This document shows positions 38,308 through 47,441 of a stretch of 64,000 nucleotides of DNA, piece by piece; the first letter of the stretch is position 1, and the number at the start of each line of letters is the position of its first letter. The notes below the pieces were generated by a model that searched no databases, had not been told where the DNA came from, and saw nothing but the letters and a program-made list of their open reading frames with translations. Made by a program: the position numbers and the translations under genes. This DNA is from Methylobacillus glycogenes JCM 2850 (lineage in GTDB: Bacteria > Pseudomonadota > Gammaproteobacteria > Burkholderiales > Methylophilaceae), in assembly GCF_000617925.1 (NCBI RefSeq), contig NZ_BAMT01000001.1, positions 434,001-498,000 of the forward strand. The letters run 5' to 3'.

Positions 38308-39603
38308 TTAAGCGGTCTTGAGCGTGGCTTCGATGGCAGACAGCACATCAGCCAGGGTCGGCAGGTCGGTTTCCCTCAGCTTGCGCAGTGGCAAGGTGAC
38401 CGAGCTATCGCTGCGGAACTGCGCACCGTTGGCTTCCAGGCCAGGCACGGCGATCGGGATAAACACCTCAGCGGGTTTTTCCAGAGCAGAAGCCGGGTGA
38501 CCAATCACAACCGTGGGCAGTGTGGTTGCGGGTGGCTGGCGCTCGGGGTTGAAGCTGTTAATCCAGATCAGGGCGTCAGCCTCACCTTCGGCCAAGAGAC
38601 GCGTGGTTTCATAGTGATAGGGATCGTAATCCGGGAACCCTCTACGGTAGGAGCTACGGAAAGGATAGCCGCTGATCCAGGTGCTGACGTTATAGGCGCT
38701 GACGTCACCATCATTGCCGCTCAATGGCAGACCAGCGCTGCGCGTGGTCTTGTTTAAATGTTCAACAATGCCAACCACATTCTGGATGGCCAGTTCGGCA
38801 TGGGGGAAATCGAGTGCGCTGCCAGTCCAGGCCAATACGCTGTACTTGGCGGCTTGCAGTCTATCGGCGAGCTTTTGCAGGTCTGCAGTGGCAATGCCAG
38901 CGACATTTTCTGCCTTCAATGGCTTGCCAGTCAGCAGTGCGCGCAAGGCAGCCAATACTTCAGGCACCCGGTCAATATCACAGGGCAGAACATCAGGCTT
39001 GCGGCCAGAGGGCGAAACGCCAGCGCTGGTGTCCAGGTTACGGCCACCCAGATACACGACTTCACGTGCATCGGTATCGGCAGTGAACATGGCTTCCTTG
39101 TTCCAGATCATGCGCTCAAAGAAGCGTGGGAAATAGCTGACCACATCGGTGCCTATGACGACCAGCAAATCAACGCGATTCTTTACCTCGCTCAGCGTGG
39201 TGACATACCAGCCAGAATTCTGCACCACCAGAATATTCTTCATGGAACTCTTGGAGTTCATGTGATCTATGGTGGCCCCTGCGCTTTCCGCCAGATTCAT
39301 TACTGCGCGCATGCCGTAGACATCGGTGGCCAGTCCGCTCAGCAGCGGGTGCTTGGCCTTGGCAAACAGCTGCGCTGCATGGGCAACGGCTGCTTCCAGT
39401 GTGGCTGGCTTACCTTGTATGCTGGGGGTGCTGGCAGCGCGTGGGCGCTCGAAGAAGGCTTGGCTTTTGGCGCAAGTGGGGGATTGCAGGGAGAGATTGC
39501 CGTCGGCATCGCGGTTGAGCGTGAGGTCATCGCTAAGAAGACCATCGCTGGGAAGCGCGACGGCTTCCAGGGTTGCGGCCGGGAAGTGGGTTGCTTGAGT
39601 CAT
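38308..39603 (-). CDS. fhcB: Formyltransferase/hydrolase complex subunit B
   Basis: A 431-residue subunit related to the catalytic subunit B of archaeal formylmethanofuran dehydrogenase. I take the ATG at 39603 (MTQATHFPAATLEAVAL) because GGAGAAC directly precedes it; an ATG three codons earlier is possible. There is no CX2CX3C iron-sulfur motif in the N-terminal region, matching known bacterial FhcB, which lack the metal and pterin centre. Recognisable blocks are SKSSMKNILVVQNSGWYVTT and GNDGDVSAYNVSTWISGYP. First gene of fhcBADC. Confidence 0.95.
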   Translation of the reverse strand: MTQATHFPAATLEAVALPSDGLLSDDLTLNRDADGNLSLQSPTCAKSQAFFERPRAASTPSIQGKPATLEAAVAHAAQLFAKAKHPLLSGLATDVYGMRAVMNLAESAGATIDHMNSKSSMKNILVVQNSGWYVTTLSEVKNRVDLLVVIGTDVVSYFPRFFERMIWNKEAMFTADTDAREVVYLGGRNLDTSAGVSPSGRKPDVLPCDIDRVPEVLAALRALLTGKPLKAENVAGIATADLQKLADRLQAAKYSVLAWTGSALDFPHAELAIQNVVGIVEHLNKTTRSAGLPLSGNDGDVSAYNVSTWISGYPFRSSYRRGFPDYDPYHYETTRLLAEGEADALIWINSFNPERQPPATTLPTVVIGHPASALEKPAEVFIPIAVPGLEANGAQFRSDSSVTLPLRKLRETDLPTLADVLSAIEATLKTA

Positions 39604-39980
39604 GTTCTCCATCCGAAAACTGTTAGTTCCTCATAGTACATGTCTTGATCAGACATGGTGGAAGCCTATGAATCGGCTTCTGTGCTCGCAAGCTTGTAGA
39701 TTGCAGGCCGGATTATACCTCTTGATAGAGGCGCAATGTAGGCCACTAAAGCGCAAGAGGGCAATTTACCGCAAACTTTCATCTCTGTCCTAGCATTCAT
39801 TTCTAGCATTCATGGCCATGAGTTTTTTGTTTGCGCATAGTGTGGATTCAGCTATGCATATTTTCTTGTCGCCTGTTTGGCAAAAGTGATACACGGCTTT
39901 TTAAAGTGGCACCCGCTGGGCTACAATATCGGCTTGAAGCATGGGGGGATAGCCATCACCTGTGCTACTAGGCATCAAAA
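39604..39980. promoter_or_regulatory. Divergent control region fhcBADC / RFAP synthase
   Basis: 377 bp between two divergent C1 genes, no gene inside. It contains a perfect inverted repeat CATGTCT-TGATC-AGACATG (39639-39657) 36 bp upstream of fhcB, and an 11-bp direct repeat CTAGCATTCAT at 39790-39800 and 39803-39813. It also holds an inverted repeat GCATAG (39835-39840)/CTATGC (39852-39857). These are candidate operator sites for one or both directions; I cannot pin the promoters. Confidence 0.55.
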
Positions 39981-40976
39981 ATGCCGCTCACCCGCAAGCT
40001 GAAGGAAATGATCATCGTTAAGCAAGGCGTCAGTGTTGTTACCACAGCACGTTTGCACATGGGGTTTTTTGACCTTAATGGGGACCTGGGACGCCGATTT
40101 GGCAGTATAGGGGTTTCACTCAATCAGCCCGCCACCGCATTACATGCCTGGCAAGCTGCGCAATTCAGCGCGGAAGGGCCAGGTGCTGCCCGCGCGGTCA
40201 AGATTGCCGAGCGTCTGGCGGCATCCCTGCAACTGGAGGGTGCTATGCATATCCAGCTCCAGCATATTATTCCCGAACATGCGGGCCTGGGTTCGGGCAC
40301 GCAAATGGCGTTGGCCGTGGGCCTGGCCATGAATCACCTTTACGGCCTGGGGCTGATGGTGAATGACGTAGCCCAGCTCACAGAGCGTGGCGCACGCTCA
40401 GGAATAGGTCTGGGTACCTTTGCCAGTGGCGGCGTGATTATTGATGGGGGTCGCGGTGCCAATACCGTGGTGCCGCCCGTGATTGCCCGTGCCGAATTCC
40501 CTGCGCATTGGCGCATTATCCTGATTTTTGACCGCACCGAAGTCGGTGTGCATGGTGAGGCCGAGATCTCGGCCTTCCGCAATCTGCCACAATTTCCGGC
40601 GGAAGCCGCGGCCATACTCTGTAGACATGTACTGATGCAGGCGTTGCCTGCGCTGGCTGAGCACGATTTGCCTAGCTTTGGCACTGCCATACGCGAGCTG
40701 CAAGCCCGTACCGGGGATTACTTTGCTCCGGCACAAGGCGGGCGCTATGCCAGCCCACGCGTGACCAAAGTGCTAAGCTGGCTGGAACAACTAGGTGTGG
40801 GCTGTTTCGGCCAAAGCTCATGGGGGCCTACGGGTTTTGCCATTGTTGAGCATCAATCCGAGGCGCTGGCCTTGCTTGCGCAATTGCGCACAGAATTCTC
40901 ATCTTATGACGCGTTGGCGTTTGAGTTGTGTGAAGGACGTAATGAAGGTGGTGTGGTAAGCGATATTGCAGGCTAG
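39981..40976 (+). CDS. Beta-ribofuranosylaminobenzene 5'-phosphate synthase
   Basis: A GHMP-kinase-fold enzyme (331 residues from 39981, or 322 from the ATG at 40008, MIIVKQGVSVVTTARLHMG) that joins 4-aminobenzoate and phosphoribosyl pyrophosphate, the first committed step of H4MPT synthesis. Equivalent to archaeal MptG and to the methylotroph gene called orf4. The GHMP loop is IPEHAGLGSGTQMALAVG; RSGIGLGTFASGGVIIDGG and GCFGQSSWGPTGF are family-typical. Its substrate would come from PabB (52600). 129 bp upstream of mtdB. Confidence 0.9.
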   Translation: MPLTRKLKEMIIVKQGVSVVTTARLHMGFFDLNGDLGRRFGSIGVSLNQPATALHAWQAAQFSAEGPGAARAVKIAERLAASLQLEGAMHIQLQHIIPEHAGLGSGTQMALAVGLAMNHLYGLGLMVNDVAQLTERGARSGIGLGTFASGGVIIDGGRGANTVVPPVIARAEFPAHWRIILIFDRTEVGVHGEAEISAFRNLPQFPAEAAAILCRHVLMQALPALAEHDLPSFGTAIRELQARTGDYFAPAQGGRYASPRVTKVLSWLEQLGVGCFGQSSWGPTGFAIVEHQSEALALLAQLRTEFSSYDALAFELCEGRNEGGVVSDIAG

Positions 40977-41105
40977 CACTTTATAGCTTGAGTCTTTGAG
41001 CCTCACAAACAGGCGCGCAAACTGGCTGATGCCTTCTAGGCTAATGCATTTGCCATGTGTGCCATGGATAATCAATAAACTGGATTTTAATAAAAAGGTG
41101 GATAT

Positions 41106-42005
41106 ATGGAAAAAGTCTCGATTCTGCATCTGATCACGGCAGCAAAAAATGCTAGCCCATTTGATGTCAACATGGCGTTTGACGCAGGTTTTGACAAGAT
41201 TGTGCCTTATACCAATGTAGAGCTGAAAGAAGTGACAGGCCTGGTGCAGGACGCGATTTTCTCGCGCAGCCCCAGCGGCGTGAAGCGTGAAAGCGTGTTC
41301 ATTGGCGGTCGTGATATTGATGTGGCCATGGATATGCTGGACACCGCACGCAAGGCCATGGTGCCACCGTTTGAGATTTCCGTGTTTGCTGATCCTTCCG
41401 GTGCATTCACTACCGCTGCTGGCATGATGGCCAAGGTGGAGCAGCACCTGATCAAGAACTTTGGTGGTGATTTGAGTGGCCGCAAGGTTAGCGTGTTTGG
41501 CGCGACTGGCCCTGTGGGTGGTTGTACTGCCGTGATTGCTGCCAAGTACGGCGCTGAAGTTGAACTGGTTGCCCACCGTGCGGTAGCCGATGTAGAAGAA
41601 AAAGCTGCGGCCTATAACCAGCGCTACGGTATCAAGCTGGGTTACACCGACGGCAGTACCGATGAACTCAAGCACAAAATCCTGCACCGCACCGATATCG
41701 CCCTCTGTGCTGCTGCGGCTGGCATACAAGTGGTGAGCCTGGCCCAAATGGCAGGTTCGCCCACCCTTAAGGTAGTTGCTGATGTGAATGCCGTACCGCC
41801 TACTGGCGCTGAAGGTGTCGATGTATTCGCTGATGGCGTGGCCATCCCTGGTACCAATGCCTTTGGTATTGGCGCGCTGGCGATTGGTAACGTCAAGTAC
41901 ACCACCCAGCACAACCTGCTCAAGCAAATGCTGGAAGCCACCGAGAAGAAGGTTTACCTGGACTTCCTCTCCGCCTTCGAGACTGCACGTAATAGCCTGA
42001 AGTAA
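41106..42005 (+). CDS. mtdB: NAD(P)-dependent methylene-H4MPT dehydrogenase
   Basis: A 299-residue dehydrogenase that oxidises methylene-H4MPT to methenyl-H4MPT with NAD or NADP. It begins MEKVSILHLITAAKNASPFD. The dinucleotide fold is SVFGATGPVGGCTAVIAAKY near residue 130. FGIGALAIGNVKYTTQHNLL is typical near the C-terminus. MtdB rather than MtdA is favoured by the H4MPT-gene context and N-terminal sequence. The ATG follows AAAAGGTGGAT. Confidence 0.95.
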   Translation: MEKVSILHLITAAKNASPFDVNMAFDAGFDKIVPYTNVELKEVTGLVQDAIFSRSPSGVKRESVFIGGRDIDVAMDMLDTARKAMVPPFEISVFADPSGAFTTAAGMMAKVEQHLIKNFGGDLSGRKVSVFGATGPVGGCTAVIAAKYGAEVELVAHRAVADVEEKAAAYNQRYGIKLGYTDGSTDELKHKILHRTDIALCAAAAGIQVVSLAQMAGSPTLKVVADVNAVPPTGAEGVDVFADGVAIPGTNAFGIGALAIGNVKYTTQHNLLKQMLEATEKKVYLDFLSAFETARNSLK

Positions 42006-42036
42006 TTCTGACCGCTGCAATCACGGGCTGGCCGCA

Positions 42037-43161
42037 ATGACGCGCAAGCTAATTGTGGCCGCAGTGTCTGCCCGCCCTTATGTGGCGCTGGCAGCCACTG
42101 CGGCTTTTGATGTGATTGCGCTGGATATCTTTGCCGATGTCGATACCCAGGCTCTGGCGCAGCAAGTGCTGCGCCTGCCTTATCAGGATGGTGGTTTTGA
42201 ACCCAAGGCATTTGCTAGCGCGCTGGCTTCACTGGCAGCAGAAGACATCATGGGCATGGTCTATGGCAGCGGTTTTGAAAGCCGTCTTGGGCTGTTGCAG
42301 ATTGCAGCGCAACAGCTAGCTGTGAACACCCAGCATGGCTTGATAGGCAATAGCGTGGATAGTGTCAGACGCGCCAAGGATGGGCTGGTGTTTTTTGACT
42401 TGTTACGTCATTACAACATCCTGCACCCGGAAACCCGCACCCAGGCACCAGATCAGTCGCAAGGCTGGTTACGCAAGCGTATGGGCGGCTCGGGAGGCAC
42501 GCAGGTGCACAGGGATTTTCAGGATGGTCCACCGGATACCAAAACGCTTAAGCCGTCTGAATTTGTCTACCAGCGCGAGTTATCTGGCACCCCGGTTTCA
42601 TTGTTGTTTTTGGCCAATGCTCAGCGTGCTGAAGTCATAGGCTTTAACCAGCAGTTTTGTCAGCCAGGGGTGGGCATGCCTTTCCGCTATGGCGGTTTGG
42701 TCAGCCATGCGGATTTGCCTGCAAGTGCCAAACTGGCATTGCAAACTGCGGCAGCGCAATTGACCCAGGCTTTGTCGCTAAAAGGCTTGAATAGTCTGGA
42801 TGCCATATTGGCAGAAGACGGCAAGGTCTATGTGTTGGAAATCAACCCCAGGCTGACCGCAAGTGCGGGCTTGTACGCGACTGATATTCCGCTGATGGAA
42901 CTACATCTACGGGCAAGTTTAGATGGCGAATTGCCTGCCTTCCAGGTGCAGCCAGAAGCCAAAGCCTTGGCCGTATGCTATGCGCACCATGGCATGGAGA
43001 TTGGTGATGGCGCGTGGCCGGAATGGGTGGCGGATATTCCGCCAGCAGGTACGGTGATTGCTCAAGATGAGCCTTGTTGTACGGTACAGGCGCAAGCCGT
43101 GCATGCAGCCGATGCTTGGGCGCTGGCGCAGGCTAGGGTGGCTGCTGTGTTAAAGCAGTAA
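42037..43161 (+). CDS. ATP-grasp protein of the H4MPT gene cluster
   Basis: A 374-residue ATP-grasp-fold ligase, found next to mtdB/mch in methylotrophs and commonly called orf5. Recognisable parts are WLRKRMGGSGGTQVHR (ATP-binding lysine and glycine-rich loop) and VYVLEINPRLTASAGLYATD (metal-binding Glu/Asn). Such enzymes join a carboxylate to an amine or thiol through an acyl-phosphate. The substrate has not been established; a step in H4MPT or methylofuran synthesis is an inference. 31 bp after mtdB, so cotranscription is likely. Confidence 0.85.
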   Translation: MTRKLIVAAVSARPYVALAATAAFDVIALDIFADVDTQALAQQVLRLPYQDGGFEPKAFASALASLAAEDIMGMVYGSGFESRLGLLQIAAQQLAVNTQHGLIGNSVDSVRRAKDGLVFFDLLRHYNILHPETRTQAPDQSQGWLRKRMGGSGGTQVHRDFQDGPPDTKTLKPSEFVYQRELSGTPVSLLFLANAQRAEVIGFNQQFCQPGVGMPFRYGGLVSHADLPASAKLALQTAAAQLTQALSLKGLNSLDAILAEDGKVYVLEINPRLTASAGLYATDIPLMELHLRASLDGELPAFQVQPEAKALAVCYAHHGMEIGDGAWPEWVADIPPAGTVIAQDEPCCTVQAQAVHAADAWALAQARVAAVLKQ

Positions 43162-43171
43162 CAATGGCTAT

Positions 43172-43199
43172 ATATATTTAAGTTGATATATTTAAGTTG
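43172..43199 (+). repeat. Perfect 14-bp tandem duplication upstream of mch
   Basis: ATATATTTAAGTTG occurs twice in tandem (43172-43185 and 43186-43199), with a further partial copy (TTTAAGT) at about 43207. It is AT-rich and may hold a promoter or regulator sites of mch. Confidence 0.6.
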
Positions 43200-43247
43200 T
43201 TCTGAGTTTAAGTCATGTATTAACAGGCTCATGCTTAGGCGGTATAG

Positions 43248-43284
43248 TGCGGCAAAAACTGCGGCAAAAAACTGCGGCAAAAAC
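43248..43284 (+). repeat. Three tandem 12-13 bp repeats upstream of mch
   Basis: Three copies of TGCGGCAAAAAC (the middle one with one extra A) at 43248-43259, 43260-43272 and 43273-43284. They end about 80 bp before the mch start. Confidence 0.65.
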
Positions 43285-43365
43285 CAAATTCTATTAACAG
43301 CATGACCTCCCCCCAGCAATGCTCAGGCATTGCCCCAAAAATTGAGTAATTAGGAAAGAAAAATC

Positions 43366-44348
43366 ATGAGTGAAAACAAGCTGGACGTGAGTCTGTGGCC
43401 CAGTGTCAATCAATTGACCAATCCCCTGGTGCAGCAATTGATCAACAATGCCAAGGCTTTGCGTGTCAAGGTTGAAAAGCTAGATAACGGCGCGACCATT
43501 ATTGATGCAGGCATCAAGCCGAAGGTGGCCTGGAAGCAGGTCGTTTGATTGCAGAAATCTGCATGGGCGGTCTGGGTCATGTGCAGTTGCAAAGCTCTAC
43601 TGCTTTCCCGCACTGGCCATGGGCTTTGTCTGTGCATTCCAACAACCCTGTGCTGTCTTGCCTGGGTAGCCAGTATGCAGGTTGGAGCTTGTCGCATGAG
43701 AAATTCTTCTCGCTGGGTTCTGGCCCTGGTCGTGCGCTGGCTGGCCGCGAAGAGCTATATAAAGAGCTGGGTTATAAAGACCAGGCCGATGCCGCAGTGT
43801 TGGTGCTGGAAAGTGACAAAGTGCCGCCAGTGGAAGTGATAGAAAAAGTCGCGCGTGATACTGGTGTTGCCATAGACAAGCTGACCTTTATCCTCACACC
43901 TACCCGTAGTCTTGCGGGTACCGTGCAGATCGTGGCACGCGTGCTGGAAGTAGCCCTGCATAAGATACACACCCTGCATTTCCCGCTGGAGCATGTAGTG
44001 GATGGTATTGCCAGCGCACCGCTGCCACCGCCAGCGCCTGATTTCCTCATTGGCATGGGCCGCACTAATGACGCCATTCTGTTTGGTGGTCATGCGCATA
44101 TATTTGTGAAGGGTAGCGATGAAGCCGCTGCCAAGCTGGCGCAAGAATTGCCCAGCAGTGCCTCGCGTGATTATGGTCGCCCCTTCGCCGAAGTATTCAA
44201 GGCAGTGAATATGGACTTCTACAAGATAGATCCATTACTGTTCAGCCCAGCTGCTGTGACCGTGACTGCACTGGAATCTGGCCGTAGTTTCACTGGCGGC
44301 AAGCTGGATGCAGCCTTGCTGGATCAATCCTTTGGCTATAGCGCTTAA
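43366..44348 (+). CDS. mch: Methenyl-H4MPT cyclohydrolase (apparent frameshift)
   Basis: An enzyme that hydrolyses methenyl-H4MPT to formyl-H4MPT, 327 residues when repaired. The first frame ([20 protein letters not shown]) stops at 43548; the second ([16 protein letters not shown]) runs to 44348. Adding one G to GG at 43524-43525 gives [20 protein letters not shown], exactly the Mch sequence. The rest is intact ([40 protein letters not shown]). A broken mch would block the pathway, so this is probably an assembly error. ATG follows AGGAAAG. Confidence 0.93.
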
Positions 44349-44351
44349 TCA

Positions 44352-45293
44352 TTGAGTGTAGTTGGTAAGTTGAATCCCCGCATTCCCGTTTTTACTGATG
44401 ATCCAGGCTGGCATGGCAAACGTCTGCAAGAGGCGTTTGCCCAGCGTGGACGCGAGGCCGTGTTTATCTCGCTCAAGGATTGCGCACTGAATCTAGGCGC
44501 GGCAGGCACGCTGCCTGTGCACATCCCTGGCTTTGAGCAGGGTTTGCCCGATGGTGTATTCGTGCGTGGCGTACCTGGCGGCAGTTTGCAGCAGGTAATT
44601 GCACGGCTGGATATTCTGCATGCGCTCAAGTTATTAGGTGTGACCGTCTATAACGATGGTCAGGCCGTTGAGCGCACGGTAGATAAGGCCATGACCAGTT
44701 TTCTGCTGCATCTCAATGGCGTCAGTACACCGCATACCTGGGTCTGTGAGTCACGGCATCAGGCGCAAGAGATCATCACGCGTGAAACCATGGCGGGTAG
44801 GCAGTTGGTGATCAAGCCCTTGTTCGGCTCTCAGGGTAAAGGGGTGCGCAAGCTGCAAGCGGGCGAGCGCATGCCTGCACCTATGGAAGAGCATGTTGAT
44901 GGACTTTATTACCTGCAGTCTTATATAGATAGCGGCGAGGGCGCTTGGCATGACCACCGGGTGTTTGTAATCCGTGGCCGCAGTGTGGCGGCGATGATAC
45001 GCCATGGCAGTCACTGGGTTAATAATGTGGCCCAGGGTGGCCGTTGCGAGTTGGTAGCCGCTGAGGGTGAGCTGGCGCAATTGGCAGAAGCTGCCGCCCA
45101 TGCCGTAGGTGTGGATTATTGTGGCGTGGATGTGATTCGTGACCGCACTGGAAAGCTGTATGTGCTGGAAGTCAACAGCATTCCGGCCTGGAAGGGTTTG
45201 CAAGGCGTGGCAGGCATGGATATCGCGCTCAAGCTGGTGGATGATTTTCTAGCGCAGATACATGCCAGGCCAGTATTGGCCGTTGCTTCATGA
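44352..45293 (+). CDS. RimK-like ATP-grasp ligase of the H4MPT gene cluster
   Basis: A 313-residue ATP-grasp ligase of the RimK family, related to archaeal MptN (H4MPT:glutamate ligase) and called orf17 in methylotroph clusters. It starts from TTG at 44352; no better start is seen. Motifs: LVIKPLFGSQGKGVRKL, with the ATP-binding lysine and glycine-rich loop, and YVLEVNSIPAWKGLQGV, which binds metal. Predicted to add an amino acid to a cofactor side chain. Four bases after mch. Confidence 0.85.
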   Translation: MSVVGKLNPRIPVFTDDPGWHGKRLQEAFAQRGREAVFISLKDCALNLGAAGTLPVHIPGFEQGLPDGVFVRGVPGGSLQQVIARLDILHALKLLGVTVYNDGQAVERTVDKAMTSFLLHLNGVSTPHTWVCESRHQAQEIITRETMAGRQLVIKPLFGSQGKGVRKLQAGERMPAPMEEHVDGLYYLQSYIDSGEGAWHDHRVFVIRGRSVAAMIRHGSHWVNNVAQGGRCELVAAEGELAQLAEAAAHAVGVDYCGVDVIRDRTGKLYVLEVNSIPAWKGLQGVAGMDIALKLVDDFLAQIHARPVLAVAS

Positions 45294-46129
45294 GTAAGCT
45301 TGTGAGTAATGAAGTGATTGCGGCCGCCTTCAAACAGGCTTGCATGGCGGAGTTAACGGCGCTTAAGCCCGGCAATGTACATATCTTCTCTGATGGTCAT
45401 GGCATGGTGGTGCAGCAGTTTATTCAGAGCGCCGACGCCGTGGCCGCTGTGATTGCGCAGCCTGGGCTCAAGGTGGGGGAGCGTATTCTCGCTGCCGTTG
45501 AAGCTACCTGGAGTGTGGTGGATTGCAATACCAATCTGGGTATTGTGCTGTTATGTGCGCCCTTGGTTGCAGCGGCTTGGGCCGGGCAGGGCAGTTTGCA
45601 GCACAGGTTGCAGCAAGTCTTGCAGGGCTTGGATGTAGAGGACGCCAATCTGGCATTCAAAGCCATTGTGCGCGCTAATCCTGCTGGCTTGGGTGGCAGC
45701 AATCAGCACGATGTGCATGCCGCCTCAGAAGTCAGCTTGCTCGCCGCCATGCAAGCGTCAGCCCAGCGTGACCGCATTGCCTGGCAATATGCCCATGACT
45801 TTGCCGATATCTTTGGTCTGGGCCTAAAAACTTATCAGCAGGCCTTGGACCGCTGGCAGAACGAGGCCTGGGCTGTGACCACACTTTATCTCACGCTGCT
45901 AGCCACTTACCCGGATAGTCATTTGCTGCGTAAATATGGGCTGGCGCAGGCAGAAGAGGTGAGGCTGCAGGCGGCAGAGCATCTACAGGCCTGGCTGGCA
46001 CAGGACAACCCCAAACTTTATCAGCGCACCTTGTTGCAATTTGATGCTGATTTGAAGACAAATCGTCTAAATCCAGGCACTAGCGCTGATCTTACTGTTG
46101 CAACATTGATGGCCCATGCTCTGCAGTGA
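45290..46129 (+). CDS. CitG-like triphosphoribosyl-dephospho-CoA synthase family protein
   Basis: A 279-residue protein of the CitG/MdcB family found with H4MPT genes in methylotrophs (called orf7). CitG makes a phosphoribosyl cofactor from dephospho-CoA and ATP, so this homologue may build a similar glycosidic bond in H4MPT synthesis; that is inference. It contains ELTALKPGNVHIFSDGHGM and NTNLGIVLLCAPLVAAAW, both CitG-like. Start ATG overlaps the preceding stop (ATGA). Confidence 0.85.
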   Translation: MSKLVSNEVIAAAFKQACMAELTALKPGNVHIFSDGHGMVVQQFIQSADAVAAVIAQPGLKVGERILAAVEATWSVVDCNTNLGIVLLCAPLVAAAWAGQGSLQHRLQQVLQGLDVEDANLAFKAIVRANPAGLGGSNQHDVHAASEVSLLAAMQASAQRDRIAWQYAHDFADIFGLGLKTYQQALDRWQNEAWAVTTLYLTLLATYPDSHLLRKYGLAQAEEVRLQAAEHLQAWLAQDNPKLYQRTLLQFDADLKTNRLNPGTSADLTVATLMAHALQ

Positions 46130-46347
46130 TCAGGGATATATGGATAAGTCGTATTTTCAGTTATACTAATTCGATTAAGTAGCCGCGGGGCGTAGGTTAG
46201 CTCGTTTGAGCCTGTGTTTATCAGCCAGTCTCAACCATGCAGTCTAAACCATGGCCGTTCAGCCCCAACCCTGGTTCATAGCTTCATCATATGCATGCTT
46301 AATATCTGTCACGCTTAATTTCTGTATCTATTTCAAGGAGGAGCAAT

Positions 46348-47298
46348 ATGGCTAATTTATTCGATCAACTTAAGGAAATCACAACCATTGTGGCCGATAC
46401 CGGCGACGTGGAAGCCATCAAGAGCGTTAAGCCCTATGATGCAACTACCAATCCTTCTTTGCTGCTGAAGGCTAGCACACTGCCACAATACGCTCCGCTG
46501 ATCGACGAAGCGATTGCTTATGCCAAGGCTCAAAGCGGTGACAAGACCCAGCAAATCGAAGACGCAGCTGACAAGCTGGCTGTGCTGATTGGTCAAGAAA
46601 TCCTCAAGCACATCCCAGGCAAGATCTCCACTGAAGTGGATGCACGTCTGTCCTTCGATACAGATGCCATGGTGCAAAAGGGCCGCAAGCTCATCAAGCT
46701 GTACCAAGACGCTGGTATCAGCAAGGATCGCGTACTGATCAAGCTGGCTTCCACTTGGGAAGGCATCAAGGCTGGTGAAATTCTTGAAAAAGAAGGCATC
46801 AACTGCAACCTGACACTGCTGTTCAGCTTTGCGCAAGCCCGTGCATGTGCTGAAGCTGGCGTGTTCCTGATTTCCCCATTCGTTGGCCGTATTCTGGACT
46901 GGTACAAGGCTAAGACTGGTGAAAACTACACTGCTGAAACTGATCCAGGCGTGTTGTCCGTACGTAAGATTTACGCTTACTACAAGGAACACGGCTACAA
47001 GACTGTTGTGATGGGCGCTTCCTTCCGTAACATTGGTGAAATCACTGCCCTGGCTGGTTGCGACCGCCTGACAGTTTCTCCTAACCTGCTGGAAGAGTTG
47101 AAGGCTACCGAAGGTAACCTGCCACGCGTACTGGTAGACAACGGTGCGACTGCACAACGTCCTGCTCTGCTGAGCGAAAAGGAATTCCGTTTCGATCAGA
47201 ACGAAGATGCAATGGCGACTGAAAAGCTGGCCGAAGGCATCCGTGGTTTTGTAGTAGACCAAAACAAGCTGGAAAAGGCACTGGCTGAAAAGCTGTAA
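46348..47298 (+). CDS. tal: Transaldolase
   Basis: A 316-residue class I transaldolase exchanging a dihydroxyacetone unit between sugar phosphates, part of the RuMP-cycle rearrangement phase. [20 protein letters not shown] is the usual N-terminus. The Schiff-base lysine is Lys132 in [15 protein letters not shown], the same number as in E. coli TalB. A strong ribosome site, AAGGAGGAG, and high-expression codons. Precedes hps by 143 bp. Confidence 0.96.
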   Translation: MANLFDQLKEITTIVADTGDVEAIKSVKPYDATTNPSLLLKASTLPQYAPLIDEAIAYAKAQSGDKTQQIEDAADKLAVLIGQEILKHIPGKISTEVDARLSFDTDAMVQKGRKLIKLYQDAGISKDRVLIKLASTWEGIKAGEILEKEGINCNLTLLFSFAQARACAEAGVFLISPFVGRILDWYKAKTGENYTAETDPGVLSVRKIYAYYKEHGYKTVVMGASFRNIGEITALAGCDRLTVSPNLLEELKATEGNLPRVLVDNGATAQRPALLSEKEFRFDQNEDAMATEKLAEGIRGFVVDQNKLEKALAEKL

Positions 47299-47309
47299 TG
47301 CCGATTTGA

Positions 47310-47343
47310 CCGGATGTCATGCCGATTTTGCGTTGACATCCGG
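47310..47343 (+). repeat. Inverted repeat between tal and hps
   Basis: CCGGATGTCA (47310-47319) and TGACATCCGG (47334-47343), perfect 10-bp arms with a 14-base loop, 12 bp after the tal stop. There is no T tract; it could be an mRNA-processing hairpin or an operator. ATGCCGATTT also occurs twice around it (near 47298 and 47319). Confidence 0.6.
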
Positions 47344-47441
47344 CGCGTATGGCGATTACCATTGCCGTTCCGCTTTTTGCACAAAAAAGTAGTAATGATT
47401 TTAAGTAGTATTCAATTTGTAACCCTTTTGGAGGAAGTATC

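Noticed and set aside
40899..42020. Minus-strand open frame of 373 codons over mtdB
   Set aside because: Antisense to a clearly recognised enzyme gene; its length comes from the codon bias of mtdB.
43172..43284. CRISPR-like array before mch
   Set aside because: Repeats are only 12-14 bp, directly abutting without spacers, and no cas genes are present.
43366..44348. Programmed ribosomal frameshifting in mch and hpi
   Set aside because: No slippery heptamer or downstream pseudoknot is evident, and the same kind of break occurs in unrelated genes all over the window.
46357..47262. Minus-strand open frame of 301 codons over transaldolase
   Set aside because: Antisense shadow of tal; the composition mirrors its highly biased codons.
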